Below the pieces are notes generated by a model that saw only the letters and a list, made by a program, of their open reading frames with translations, was not told the origin of the DNA and did no database searches. Positions 35,283 through 44,321 of a stretch of 51,674 nucleotides of DNA are shown piece by piece. Made by a program: the position numbers and the translations under genes. The stretch is from Lachnospiraceae bacterium (lineage in GTDB: Bacteria; Bacillota; Clostridia; Lachnospirales; Lachnospiraceae). Numbering within the stretch: the stretch's first letter is position 1; every line of letters starts with the position of its first letter. The DNA is taken from assembly GCA_021201095.1 (NCBI GenBank), contig JAJQFO010000158.1:1-51674 (forward strand). The letters run 5' to 3'.

Positions 35283-35624
35283 TTACGCCCGCAATGCTTT
35301 GAGATAGCTGGTAATGATGGTTTCCAGATGCTCACGCTTGTTTTCCGGGCAGGATTCGATCAGGGCCTCAAAGGTTTCCATATCGGTATCTTCGGACATA
35401 TTGGCGGATTCCTGTTTCGGGCCAAAGAGAATATAGTCCGTGCTGACGTTCAGAGTCTGGGAAAAGGCGCAGAGGGTTTCCAGAGACATCCCCTTTTTCC
35501 CAAGCTCGATATCATAGCAGAATCTGGGGGAAATATTCAGGAATTCTGCCATCTGCTCACGGCTGTATCCGTGTGCTTCCCTCAGACGGCGGATTCTCTG
35601 GCCTATTTCAAGTTTGCTTTGCAT
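35283..35624 (-). CDS. Xre-family helix-turn-helix regulator
   Basis: DNA-binding protein of 113 residues. The N-terminal Xre/Cro HTH is clear: IGQRIRRLREAHGYSREQMA then EFLNISPRFCYDIELGKKGM and LETLCAFSQTLNVSTDYILFG. The C-terminal half (ETFEALIESCPENKREHLET) is helical and probably mediates dimerisation. ATG 35624 follows GAGGAGG by 7 bases. It diverges from the giant surface-protein gene with 283 bases between the starts, so it may regulate both itself and that gene (inference). Confidence 0.88.
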   Translation of the reverse strand: MQSKLEIGQRIRRLREAHGYSREQMAEFLNISPRFCYDIELGKKGMSLETLCAFSQTLNVSTDYILFGPKQESANMSEDTDMETFEALIESCPENKREHLETIITSYLKALRA

Positions 35625-35690
35625 TGATACACCTCCTCTTTTGTGTTATATGGAAGGTAACAGCGCAGAGATGAAATCGAAATGAACCAG

Positions 35691-35759
35691 CAGGCAAAAT
35701 AAAATGAATTTACAGGCAAAAATAAATTGCCAAAAAGTTCCTGCTGTGTTATATTGGAA
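35691..35759 (+). promoter_or_regulatory. Promoter region of the giant surface-protein gene with paired repeats
   Basis: TTGCCA (35727-35732), 17-base spacer, TATATT (35750-35755). Two direct CAGGCAAAA repeats lie upstream at 35691 and 35713, 22 bases apart. The -10 is embedded in TGTGTTATATTGGAA (35745-35759), of which a near copy lies at 35642-35655 beside the Xre ribosome site. The spacing and duplication suggest operators for a shared regulator, plausibly the Xre protein. Confidence 0.5.
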
Positions 35760-35907
35760 CAAATTGGGGGTTTCTGCCCAAAAGAAGGTCTGCACCGCAG
35801 GCGCAGGACTGATTGACAGAAAGAGCATTTGGACATAGCTGGCGAATCGGCGAATCCAGGACCCCCGCGCAGCGATAGACCCTATAATATAAGGAGGAAA
35901 TGAGTCT

Positions 35908-38900
35908 ATGAAAGTCAAGCAGCTTAGAAGAATTCTGAGCGTCACTCTGGCGTCGGCGATGCTGATTACAAGCATCCCGGTCTCGAGCGTTGCAAGTGAG
36001 GAGCCTGCAGCCGCTGAGGAGACGACAGAAGCAGCCCAGGCAGATCCTGCAGAGGAAGCAGATGCCGGAGAAACAGCCGGGGCGGAAGAAACGGCCGATG
36101 CAGAAGAAAAGGCTGATGCTGAGGCAGACGCAGACGCGGATGTAACAGCGGATGCGGCAGTTTCAGCAGATGCAGAAGACGCAGCCACCGCAAAAGCTTC
36201 AGCGGATGCGGAAGTAGAAGCCGCCGCGGAAGAAACAGCAGAGGCAGACGCGGAAGAAACGGCGGATGCAGAAAAAACAGCCGCCGCAGAGGGTGCGGAC
36301 AGTACGAGTGATGCAGAAGATACAGAGGACGCGGAGAATGCATCTGTCCGGACAGAAACGTCGGAAACGGCAGTTGATGCAGCCCAGGAGGGTGTAAAGC
36401 CGGAAGAGACAGACTCAGCAGAAGAGACTGTGGAAACAACAGCGGCTGCGAAATCCGCAGTGAAATCTGTCAGGTCGAGTTTGCTGGCTTCTACGCCAAG
36501 CTTGACGGCGGAGCAGGCATCGACGCCAACACTTTCCTGGTCAATAGACGACGGATATACAAAGGAATACGACGAAGAGCCGATTGTTCCTACTGTAATC
36601 GTGACTTTGGACAATACAGAGGTTACAGGGGACTATACAATCACTTATGAATATACCTGGTGCGAGGAAGGTTCTTCGGTGTCCAGTTCGATTGAACTTA
36701 AGGATGCATACAAACCGGGTACCTATACCGCGGTTGCGAAAGTAATCTCTACGGCTGACGAAACAGTCATTTCTGAGGATTTTACGGTATCGTACTCTAT
36801 TACCAAAAAAGTCATTTCGGTTGAATGGTCTGGTGACTCTTCAGCGGTATATACGGGCAGCGCTATAGAAGCTTTGCTGGAACCGTCAGTTGACGATGCT
36901 TATACGAGCATGCTGACAACACCTGATGAGATTGCAGTTGTTGTTTATGATGCAAACGAAAGGGAGATCGTCAGTCCCCAGGATGCGGGTACATACACTT
37001 TACAGGCAAAAGCAGCCCTGGCAGACGACTATTCTTCTTATTACGAAATTGATGAAGATAGTTTGAAAACGACATTTTCGGTTACGCCTATGTCATTGAC
37101 CTTAAAGCTGAAGGAGTCCTCTGCGGAATATAGCGGCTCCGTTATTAGCCCGACGATATATGTGACGCTTGCTGATGGAACCAGTACATTAGAGGCAGAA
37201 ACGTATAGCATTACTATGGACGGTGCAGCTGTTGCAGCGATACAGGATGCCGGAAGCTATGTCCTGTCGGTAGACACGACTGATATAGAAAGTACTCTTA
37301 ATGAAAAGTATCCGGGAAACTACACCATAGACGAAAGCAGTAAATCTCTGACTTTCAAGGTTGATCAAAAGGCAGTTAGCTTCTCGCTCCCGGTGATGGA
37401 AGCGGAATATACCGGCTCTGCGATCCCTTTGCCGGAAGTGACATTCCCACTGGTTGCAGGAGGAGACGCAGCAGCCGACGTCGCGATTTCAGGCTCTTCC
37501 GATTCAATGATTGAGGTTGGAGAGTATCAGCTGGTATTTTCGATTCCGGCTGATTACGCAGATAATTATGTAATCGGCAGCAGTGCAGCGTCGACGGCCA
37601 CATTCACAGTGAAAAAAGTTACGGTTTCTGGCGCGATTACCTGGAGTACGGATGAACTGTATTATGATGGCACATATCAGTATCCGACAGTGGTAGAAAT
37701 TAAGGGTTACTCGAATTCTGAGATGGAGGATCTGGGCCTTACCTATACGGTAAAGGATGCCGACGGCGTAGTGACGGGTGCGACCGTTCCTGATACAGAC
37801 TATACAGTGGAAGTGACCAGCGATCATTACAATTTTACAGACGAAAGCGCATCTTGCTCCTTTACTGTGCAGAAAGTCCAGATAAATTCTTTTACCTGGA
37901 AATATAATGACAGCACGACATTGGAGGCGACTTATTCAGGAGAAGCGATTGACACAAGTAAAATTGTGGCGGAATACACGGGCTATGATGGGACTACAAC
38001 CCTGCAGGCATATGTATATATTGACCCTGCTCTGAATTCCGCTTTGGACGCGGACGGAAATATTGTCGTAGCCGGGGATTATATTCTGGAAGCAAAGATT
38101 TCTGCAAATGGCAACGAAGAAAATGATAAATATTACGAGATTGCGGCGGATGCGGCTGATGTGACAGCAACCTTTACGGTAAACCAGAAGGAGATTTTGC
38201 TCACCTGGAGTGATACATGCTCTTTCACCTATGATCAGGCCGCTCATCAACGCACAGCGACTGCGGAGGGCTATACATTTACATATACCTTTGCTGTTGG
38301 AACTGAGAATGCAGCAGCAGAGGATGGTTTCGACTGGACAGCCATTGACGGTGTCCCGACAGAGCCGGGGACCTATAAAGTCACTGTGGAGGTAGCAACA
38401 GGCCCGTCAGATGCTGACAGTAAGAAGCTGGCAAATCCGTCAGAAACATTTACGATTGTGACCTATCCGGTGGATGGGTTTACCTGGTATAAGTCCGGAG
38501 AGGCTTTGTCCGGCAATACGACATCGGATGTTTATAAGAATGCGGCTTTCGACATGCTGGCTGCGAAGTTTGATCTTACAGATGACATTACAGTAGAAGC
38601 AGATGTGAAGATTACAGGATATACGGATCCTGACGGAAATGTGGCTGTGAGTCTTCCGACAGAAATCAAGGATGCCGGAACATACACACTGGAAGCTTCT
38701 ATTAAAAGTGAGGATATCGAGAAGTATGAGATTTCTTCAGAATGCGCTTATACAACTGCGACCTACACGGTTGAACAGCTGCCCATCACGCTGACAGCGG
38801 ATAACCAGAGTATTTATTATCAGGAAGATAAACCGGCCTGGACAGAAAGCGAGGCGGAGGATTATAGCATCAGTGGCCTCGAGGACACGGGTGTGGCAGA

Positions 38901-41900
38901 AAGTGATGTCAGAGCTGCTCTGAATGTCACACTCTTGATTAAGGATACGGATGCAGCTGCCAGTGTGGATGCCGGAACCTACAGCATTATTCAGATTTCG
39001 GCAGAGCAGACTGCAGTTTCTGCAACCGGGAAAAGCGGTAATTATAGCATTACTACGAAGGTTGGCAGTCTGACAATTAAACAGCTTCCGGTCACTCTTA
39101 CGATTGATGCGGATCAGTCCAAGGTATATGGGGAGGCAGATCCGGAATTGCTGACCTATACGCCGTCAATTATCGCTGAAGATTATAGCGGCAGCGCAGA
39201 TGCGGACAGCATTGTTGCTGAGCTGAACGGTATTGGTACCGTGCTGACGCGTGAAGAGAATGAAAATGTCGGCTCCTGGCTGATTTCCTTTAATCAGGAT
39301 GTGCTGGATGCGGCGGCTAATTATGAAATTACGACAAGTACGGATGATGTATATTTCACTATTGCGAAGCTGGCAATTGCACTTAAGGTGACCGATCAGA
39401 CCAAAGTCTATGGAGAAGCGGATCCGGATTATTTGCCTTATACAGTAGAGATTAAGACGGAGGACTACGCCGGAGAAGAGAATGACTTTGATGCGGAAGC
39501 TATCATTGCTGAACTCGATGAGATCGGGACTGTCCTGGAGCGCAAGGACAGTGATGAAAATGTCACGACGGATACCAATATCCATGTAATTGGATTTGTT
39601 GACGAGACAATTCAGGCAGTAACGAACTATTCGATTGAAGATGCAGACCTGACAGAGGGGACACTCACAATCGAGAAACTGGATGTTTCACTCGCAGTTG
39701 TGAATAAGGAAAAGACCTACAGCTATGGGGATCCGTCGCTGGATTATACGGTGACTATAAACACGGAAAATTATAATGGCGAGGCGAACGGATTTACGGT
39801 AGATTCCGTGAAGACAGAGCTGAATGCCATTGGGACTGTGGTTGAGCGTACAGATGCGGGGACGGACGAAGGGGAGAATGCAGGTTCTCATGCCGTCACG
39901 TTTATTGAGGACACAATTGCAGCGGCGAATGCCGGGAATTATACGATTGAGTCTTCAAATCTGACCGAAGGAACGCTTACAATCAACAAGCTTGAAATTT
40001 CTATCGAGGTTGATGCCAAGTCGAAGTATTACGGGGATGTTGATCCGACATTGTCGTATACAGTTACCAGTATTCCGGACGGCGCCGGAAAAACGGCTGA
40101 GGATATTATTGCTGAAATTAATGAAGAATATGGCGATATTCCGCTTTCGAGAGCTGCCGGTACGGATGTGGGCAGCTACACGATCCGCTTTTTAGCGGTT
40201 CCGGGTAACTATAAGGTAAACGATACTTCCTCGGAACTGACGATTATGCTGCTGCCGGTTGTTGTAACAGCACAGGCGGATCAGTGGAAGTATTACAGCG
40301 AATCAGAGCCGGAGCATTTTGCGTATGATGTAGCGATAGGAACAGATGAATCCGGAAATACGGCGGCAACGCAGCTGTCAACAGAAGCGATTAAGCTGGA
40401 GCTTGATGAGAAGAACAACTGCGATATTCTCCAGAGGGAATCCGGTGAAGAGGCATGGGTTTATGCATACGAACTGATTAATAAGGACAGAATCTACGGC
40501 AACTTTATTCTGACCTTTGACGAGTCGGTTGATGAGGACTTTGAGATTGTAAAGCTGCCTGTAACGATCACGGCAGATGCCGGACAAAGTAAGTATTATG
40601 GAGCGAACGATCCGGAAGTCTATACCTACACAGTGACCAATACCTCCGATGTGGAGAGTACACTTGAGCCGGAGGAGATTATCGGCGAACTTGAGAAAGA
40701 GTTTGACCTGGAAGTCGTTTCTGATACAACGGTATTCCTGAAGCGTGAATCGGGTGAGGATGCAGACACCTATGCACTGTTTCTTGTCTTTGACGAGACG
40801 ACATCTGATAATTTCGCGATCACCTACGAGGCAGATGTGTTCACGGTGAAGAAGCTTCCGGTTACCATCATCCCGGATGCGAACCAGCAGAAGATTTTCG
40901 GTGCAAAGGAGCAGGAATTCTATACGTACACGATAGACTTCAGGTCTTCCCGCACAACTCTGACCTCGGATGAGATTATGGATGAACTGGGCAACTATGT
41001 ACTGGCGCGCGAGTCGGGCGAGGCTGTCGGCATCTATGACTACTATATTGCTGAGGATCCGGACAACTTTACGCTGACTCTGACGGATGACCCGTTGATT
41101 TACTACGAAATTACTACCATCACGATTACATCTGTTGACTCCATTACCAGCCGTCAGACCAGCTTCGGTGTGACGACAGATCTGGTGGGAGAGAGACAGG
41201 CTGGCGTGACGACGAAGATTGCGGTTGATGTGGTATCGTATCCGAAGTCGGCGGACGGTATTCTGTTCAGTGACAATATTGACGATTACATTACGGATGC
41301 GACAGCTGGTATTGCATTCACAGGTGAGTCCCAGACGATCAATGTGAATGAAGTGACTTACCAGAAGCTGAGAAAAGACACAGAGAATAAGACGTATCTG
41401 AGCTGGGCCGGATATCTGCCGGCAGGCACGGTGCTGCGTGTTTCCATCGTGGATGGCGAAGGGAATGTTGTCAGCGAGAAGGCAGTGGAAGTGACTGTCA
41501 GTGCGGTGGCGGTATCCTTTAACTGGGATCCGGCTTCCTACTCCACCAGTTCTTCTACAGGCAATTATGTCGTTTCTAATAATGGTACGACAGGAGCGCT
41601 CGCGCTCGTAGTTGCAAATGGCTCCGCCGGAGCCGGCGAGATGGTAGAGCTCGCATACAGCAAGGAGAGCGGCAGCACAGCATATCACTATGGTGCGCTC
41701 AACCTGAACTTCATTCCGGAGGTCAACAATTCCGGCCTGGTACATGTGGGACAGAGCATTACGGCGGGCATTGTCGATACACTGAACCTGACATGCGAGT
41801 CCAAGACTCTGAACTTCTACGTAGATGACACGGCCTTCGATATTCCGGCGGCTTCGATTTCATTTGCGAACCGCAGCAATGAAGTGTCGATTACACTTCC

Positions 41901-43272
41901 GGAGGTTGGTACGGTGACCAGCGTGACGATTGCCGGAGCGACCGTGGCGGTGTCCGGTGAGATGGGCACGACCTTTACCTTCCCGGTAGAGTGGTCCGGA
42001 GAAAATCTGGTTACTTCCGGCTCTGCCATCAGCGTGGCATATACGGATCAGGCAGGACATCAGGGGACCGGCACCGGAACGGTGACAAAGTCTTCTGTGG
42101 CGACGCCGATTACCTTCACAATGCGTCCGGCGCTGAACTCTGCCGGTTACCTGAACGGTGCGAGCAGCACTCTGATCATCAGCGGTACGGCGTGCGCATG
42201 CGAGCCGATTATTGTGACAGTTGCGGGTACGGCACAGACCACCTACGCGACACAGCAGGAGGCCTGGAGTGATGAAAACGGCTCCTGGGAGATTATCGTT
42301 TCCATGTCCTCTCTGCCGGAGGGCGAGAGCTTTACAATCAGCGCAGAATATGCGGACGTAGTTGGAACCAGCTATTCGATCACGGCAAACTACAATGAGT
42401 ATGTCGCTGAGGCGACACTGCTTTCACCGGTCTATGAGGCGATGACACATCTGTCAGGCCTGGTGGAGCCGGGTACCTCGGTTGCTCTGGTAATCAACGG
42501 TGACACACAGAACTATTATGAACTGAGCGTGGATCAGTACGGACATTTCTCAACAGACAATATGCCGATGCTGTTCGCGGATGAGGACTCATTTGATATT
42601 TATGTAACAGATATTGCGGGCAATGTTTCGATTCTGCACTATGAGGTGACGGATTATGTAGAGACAACCAGCGTATTATCTCCGATGGGCAAATTCCTGT
42701 ACTCGGAAGAAGCAGATAATGCTTCCGGCTACGTGGTTCTTCCGGTCGCTGCTTCTGACTTTAAGGCGGAAGAAGAAGGCGGAGAGGATCTGGAGAGCAT
42801 TGAGCTGCCTCTGCTGATGGGCGCGTCCTACATTGTCGGTACCTTTACCGTGGATCGCACGGAGAATGGCATAACTGTAACCTCTGCGGTTGAGCTGGAC
42901 GAGGAGTTGATTGATCCGGAGGATTACAGTGTGGAAGATATCATTCTGCTGGTATTTACCTCAGAGCCGACTGCACTGGAGCTGAAGGCTATCCAGAATG
43001 CTATGGAGTCCGGGAATGAGGAAGCTCTTCAGAATGTATACGAAGCTTATGGAAATGTCTATGAAGCCGCTTACGGTGAGGAAATCGAGCTGCCGGAGAA
43101 TGGCAACATCTGGATTGCAAGTGTACAGGAGATGACGATCCTGACCGACGCGATCGAAGAGTTGGAACTGTATCAGTACATCTACGACGTGGTTGATGAG
43201 GAAGAGGAGAATCCTTACGACCTTGACAAGGATCATTACGATGATCTCTATAAATCTTATCAGGAAAGATAA
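35908..43272 (+). CDS. Giant secreted MBG-repeat surface protein (2454 residues)
   Basis: Exported protein with a signal peptide (MKVKQLRRILSVTLASAMLI; cleavage near SVASEE). Residues about 31-190 are Ala/Glu/Asp-rich low complexity. Residues about 200-950 hold repeated beta domains of the form VxWSxxxxxYxG followed by DAGTYxLxA. Residues about 955-1730 hold at least seven MBG-type units beginning LPVTLTIDADQSKVYGEADP or similar (variants YYGANDPE, YGDPSLD). Residues about 1740-2290 contain Ig-like/Big-type segments, and the end is acidic without LPXTG, helix or wall-binding repeats. The ribosome site AAGGAGG precedes ATG 35908 by 10 bases. MBG domains occur in adhesins. Absence of an anchor means retention would need a partner, perhaps the envelope complex encoded next. 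Confidence 0.85.
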   Translation: MKVKQLRRILSVTLASAMLITSIPVSSVASEEPAAAEETTEAAQADPAEEADAGETAGAEETADAEEKADAEADADADVTADAAVSADAEDAATAKASADAEVEAAAEETAEADAEETADAEKTAAAEGADSTSDAEDTEDAENASVRTETSETAVDAAQEGVKPEETDSAEETVETTAAAKSAVKSVRSSLLASTPSLTAEQASTPTLSWSIDDGYTKEYDEEPIVPTVIVTLDNTEVTGDYTITYEYTWCEEGSSVSSSIELKDAYKPGTYTAVAKVISTADETVISEDFTVSYSITKKVISVEWSGDSSAVYTGSAIEALLEPSVDDAYTSMLTTPDEIAVVVYDANEREIVSPQDAGTYTLQAKAALADDYSSYYEIDEDSLKTTFSVTPMSLTLKLKESSAEYSGSVISPTIYVTLADGTSTLEAETYSITMDGAAVAAIQDAGSYVLSVDTTDIESTLNEKYPGNYTIDESSKSLTFKVDQKAVSFSLPVMEAEYTGSAIPLPEVTFPLVAGGDAAADVAISGSSDSMIEVGEYQLVFSIPADYADNYVIGSSAASTATFTVKKVTVSGAITWSTDELYYDGTYQYPTVVEIKGYSNSEMEDLGLTYTVKDADGVVTGATVPDTDYTVEVTSDHYNFTDESASCSFTVQKVQINSFTWKYNDSTTLEATYSGEAIDTSKIVAEYTGYDGTTTLQAYVYIDPALNSALDADGNIVVAGDYILEAKISANGNEENDKYYEIAADAADVTATFTVNQKEILLTWSDTCSFTYDQAAHQRTATAEGYTFTYTFAVGTENAAAEDGFDWTAIDGVPTEPGTYKVTVEVATGPSDADSKKLANPSETFTIVTYPVDGFTWYKSGEALSGNTTSDVYKNAAFDMLAAKFDLTDDITVEADVKITGYTDPDGNVAVSLPTEIKDAGTYTLEASIKSEDIEKYEISSECAYTTATYTVEQLPITLTADNQSIYYQEDKPAWTESEAEDYSISGLEDTGVAESDVRAALNVTLLIKDTDAAASVDAGTYSIIQISAEQTAVSATGKSGNYSITTKVGSLTIKQLPVTLTIDADQSKVYGEADPELLTYTPSIIAEDYSGSADADSIVAELNGIGTVLTREENENVGSWLISFNQDVLDAAANYEITTSTDDVYFTIAKLAIALKVTDQTKVYGEADPDYLPYTVEIKTEDYAGEENDFDAEAIIAELDEIGTVLERKDSDENVTTDTNIHVIGFVDETIQAVTNYSIEDADLTEGTLTIEKLDVSLAVVNKEKTYSYGDPSLDYTVTINTENYNGEANGFTVDSVKTELNAIGTVVERTDAGTDEGENAGSHAVTFIEDTIAAANAGNYTIESSNLTEGTLTINKLEISIEVDAKSKYYGDVDPTLSYTVTSIPDGAGKTAEDIIAEINEEYGDIPLSRAAGTDVGSYTIRFLAVPGNYKVNDTSSELTIMLLPVVVTAQADQWKYYSESEPEHFAYDVAIGTDESGNTAATQLSTEAIKLELDEKNNCDILQRESGEEAWVYAYELINKDRIYGNFILTFDESVDEDFEIVKLPVTITADAGQSKYYGANDPEVYTYTVTNTSDVESTLEPEEIIGELEKEFDLEVVSDTTVFLKRESGEDADTYALFLVFDETTSDNFAITYEADVFTVKKLPVTIIPDANQQKIFGAKEQEFYTYTIDFRSSRTTLTSDEIMDELGNYVLARESGEAVGIYDYYIAEDPDNFTLTLTDDPLIYYEITTITITSVDSITSRQTSFGVTTDLVGERQAGVTTKIAVDVVSYPKSADGILFSDNIDDYITDATAGIAFTGESQTINVNEVTYQKLRKDTENKTYLSWAGYLPAGTVLRVSIVDGEGNVVSEKAVEVTVSAVAVSFNWDPASYSTSSSTGNYVVSNNGTTGALALVVANGSAGAGEMVELAYSKESGSTAYHYGALNLNFIPEVNNSGLVHVGQSITAGIVDTLNLTCESKTLNFYVDDTAFDIPAASISFANRSNEVSITLPEVGTVTSVTIAGATVAVSGEMGTTFTFPVEWSGENLVTSGSAISVAYTDQAGHQGTGTGTVTKSSVATPITFTMRPALNSAGYLNGASSTLIISGTACACEPIIVTVAGTAQTTYATQQEAWSDENGSWEIIVSMSSLPEGESFTISAEYADVVGTSYSITANYNEYVAEATLLSPVYEAMTHLSGLVEPGTSVALVINGDTQNYYELSVDQYGHFSTDNMPMLFADEDSFDIYVTDIAGNVSILHYEVTDYVETTSVLSPMGKFLYSEEADNASGYVVLPVAASDFKAEEEGGEDLESIELPLLMGASYIVGTFTVDRTENGITVTSAVELDEELIDPEDYSVEDIILLVFTSEPTALELKAIQNAMESGNEEALQNVYEAYGNVYEAAYGEEIELPENGNIWIASVQEMTILTDAIEELELYQYIYDVVDEEEENPYDLDKDHYDDLYKSYQER

Positions 43273-43325
43273 TATTCCTGGCAACTATTTTGGAACAGGT
43301 AAAATTGTAATTGCCTGACGCATTT

Positions 43326-43353
43326 CCTGCCGCGCATTTTCTGGCGCGGCAGG
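43326..43353 (+). other. Hairpin between the giant gene and the motor operon
   Basis: CCTGCCGCGC/GCGCGGCAGG (43326-43335, 43344-43353), ten perfect pairs followed by AGAAAAAAG rather than Ts. It is not a standard terminator on the + strand; it may partly end transcription or stabilise the upstream mRNA, allowing read-through into the next genes. Confidence 0.6.
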
Positions 43354-43388
43354 AGAAAAAAGACAAAACATCTGACAGGGAGAAGAGT

Positions 43389-44075
43389 ATGAAAATGATA
43401 CTGAAATTGGTGACAAGGGTGGATTTCTGGATTTATGCGGTCATGGCGCTGATCTTTCTGTCCGGGATTCTGCTCTGCCTTTTCCCTGTGCGGAAGGTGC
43501 AGAAGGCTCTTCGGCGCGCTATGGGAAATCTGGGATCCCGCAGGTCGGACGGCAGCTATCTTTACATGTCGCCGGACTTTTTAAATTGCAGGGCACTGGA
43601 TGACTGCTGGAGAAGATTTTTAAGCAATCTGGATCTGATGAAGAAAAATAACGCAGCCTGCGAGGTCTATGATTTTATCAATCCGCAGACAGCGATACAT
43701 GAACCCGGACATTCTGCGTATGGAGCAATGATACCGGGTGCTTTGACAACTCTTGGAATTCTTGGATCGTTTTACGGAATCGTAAGCGGTCTGTCTACAC
43801 TTGATTTAAGTACAACGGAGACTATGAGCCAGTCCATTTCCGTGCTGATATCCGGCATGAGGACGGCATTTAATACATCGATTGTCGGCGCGGTTCTCGC
43901 GCTGATTTTCCAGTTGCTTCGGCGAGTCGTTATTGGAAGCGCCGAGCATACTCTGAAATTATTTATCAATAGCTGTCAGACGGAGATCATGGCAATGCTC
44001 ACGCCGGACGCGACTCTGATGCAGACGCTGCATGCCATTCTTGCGGAGCTGCGCACACTGAATGCGAAGCAGTAG
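43389..44075 (+). CDS. MotA/TolQ/ExbB-family proton channel subunit (ZorA-like)
   Basis: Inner-membrane channel subunit of 228 residues. Helices are predicted at about 12-33 (VDFWIYAVMALIFLSGILLC), 113-134 and 162-180. The core PGALTTLGILGSFYGIVSGL, followed by SQSISVLISGMRTAFNTSIV and GAVLALIFQLLRR, is the conserved two-helix channel signature of MotA/ExbB/TolQ and, most closely in pattern, of ZorA. Such subunits form a pentamer around two MotB/ExbD-type partners and use the proton or sodium gradient to turn. ATG 43389 follows AGGGAGA. The long MotA cytoplasmic loop and the long ZorA tail are both missing. The OmpA-type partner is 246 bases downstream. Confidence 0.85.
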   Translation: MKMILKLVTRVDFWIYAVMALIFLSGILLCLFPVRKVQKALRRAMGNLGSRRSDGSYLYMSPDFLNCRALDDCWRRFLSNLDLMKKNNAACEVYDFINPQTAIHEPGHSAYGAMIPGALTTLGILGSFYGIVSGLSTLDLSTTETMSQSISVLISGMRTAFNTSIVGAVLALIFQLLRRVVIGSAEHTLKLFINSCQTEIMAMLTPDATLMQTLHAILAELRTLNAKQ

Positions 44076-44154
44076 AGCGATGTTTACAGAAGGAGGCAGA
44101 GCAAAGATATGTGCTTTAGGGTGGTGACAGTGGTAAGACAGTTCATCCAGATAA

Positions 44155-44271
44155 TGACATGGTAAAGGCATGTGTCTTCTGGCGTGACAGTGTATAGGCA
44201 TGTGTCTTCTGGCGTGACAGTGCATAGGCATGTGTCTTCTGGCAGCGACAGTGTATAGACATGTGTCGCCG
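44155..44271 (+). repeat. 30-base tandem repeats between the motor subunit genes
   Basis: Contiguous units with period 30: 44184-44213 and 44214-44243 are almost identical (one difference), flanked by diverged copies at about 44155-44183 and 44244-44271. The core is TAGGCATGTGTCTTCTGGC. No start codon or ribosome site makes it a gene. The purpose between two genes of one operon is unknown. Confidence 0.75.
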
Positions 44272-44321
44272 AGGAGTAACAACAGCATGTAGAATCAGGG
44301 CCTGAGAGGAGGCAGGAGCGG

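Noticed and set aside
35646-36614. Long Ser/Ala-rich - strand open frame opposite the start of the giant gene
   Set aside because: It mirrors the Ala/Glu/Asp repeats of the + strand gene and overlaps its promoter; no family resemblance or ribosome site.
42961-43272. Cell-wall sorting signal at the end of the giant protein
   Set aside because: The C-terminus is acidic and ends without LPXTG, hydrophobic helix or basic tail.
44155-44271. CRISPR array
   Set aside because: The 30-base units are directly adjacent with no unique spacers, and no cas genes are nearby.
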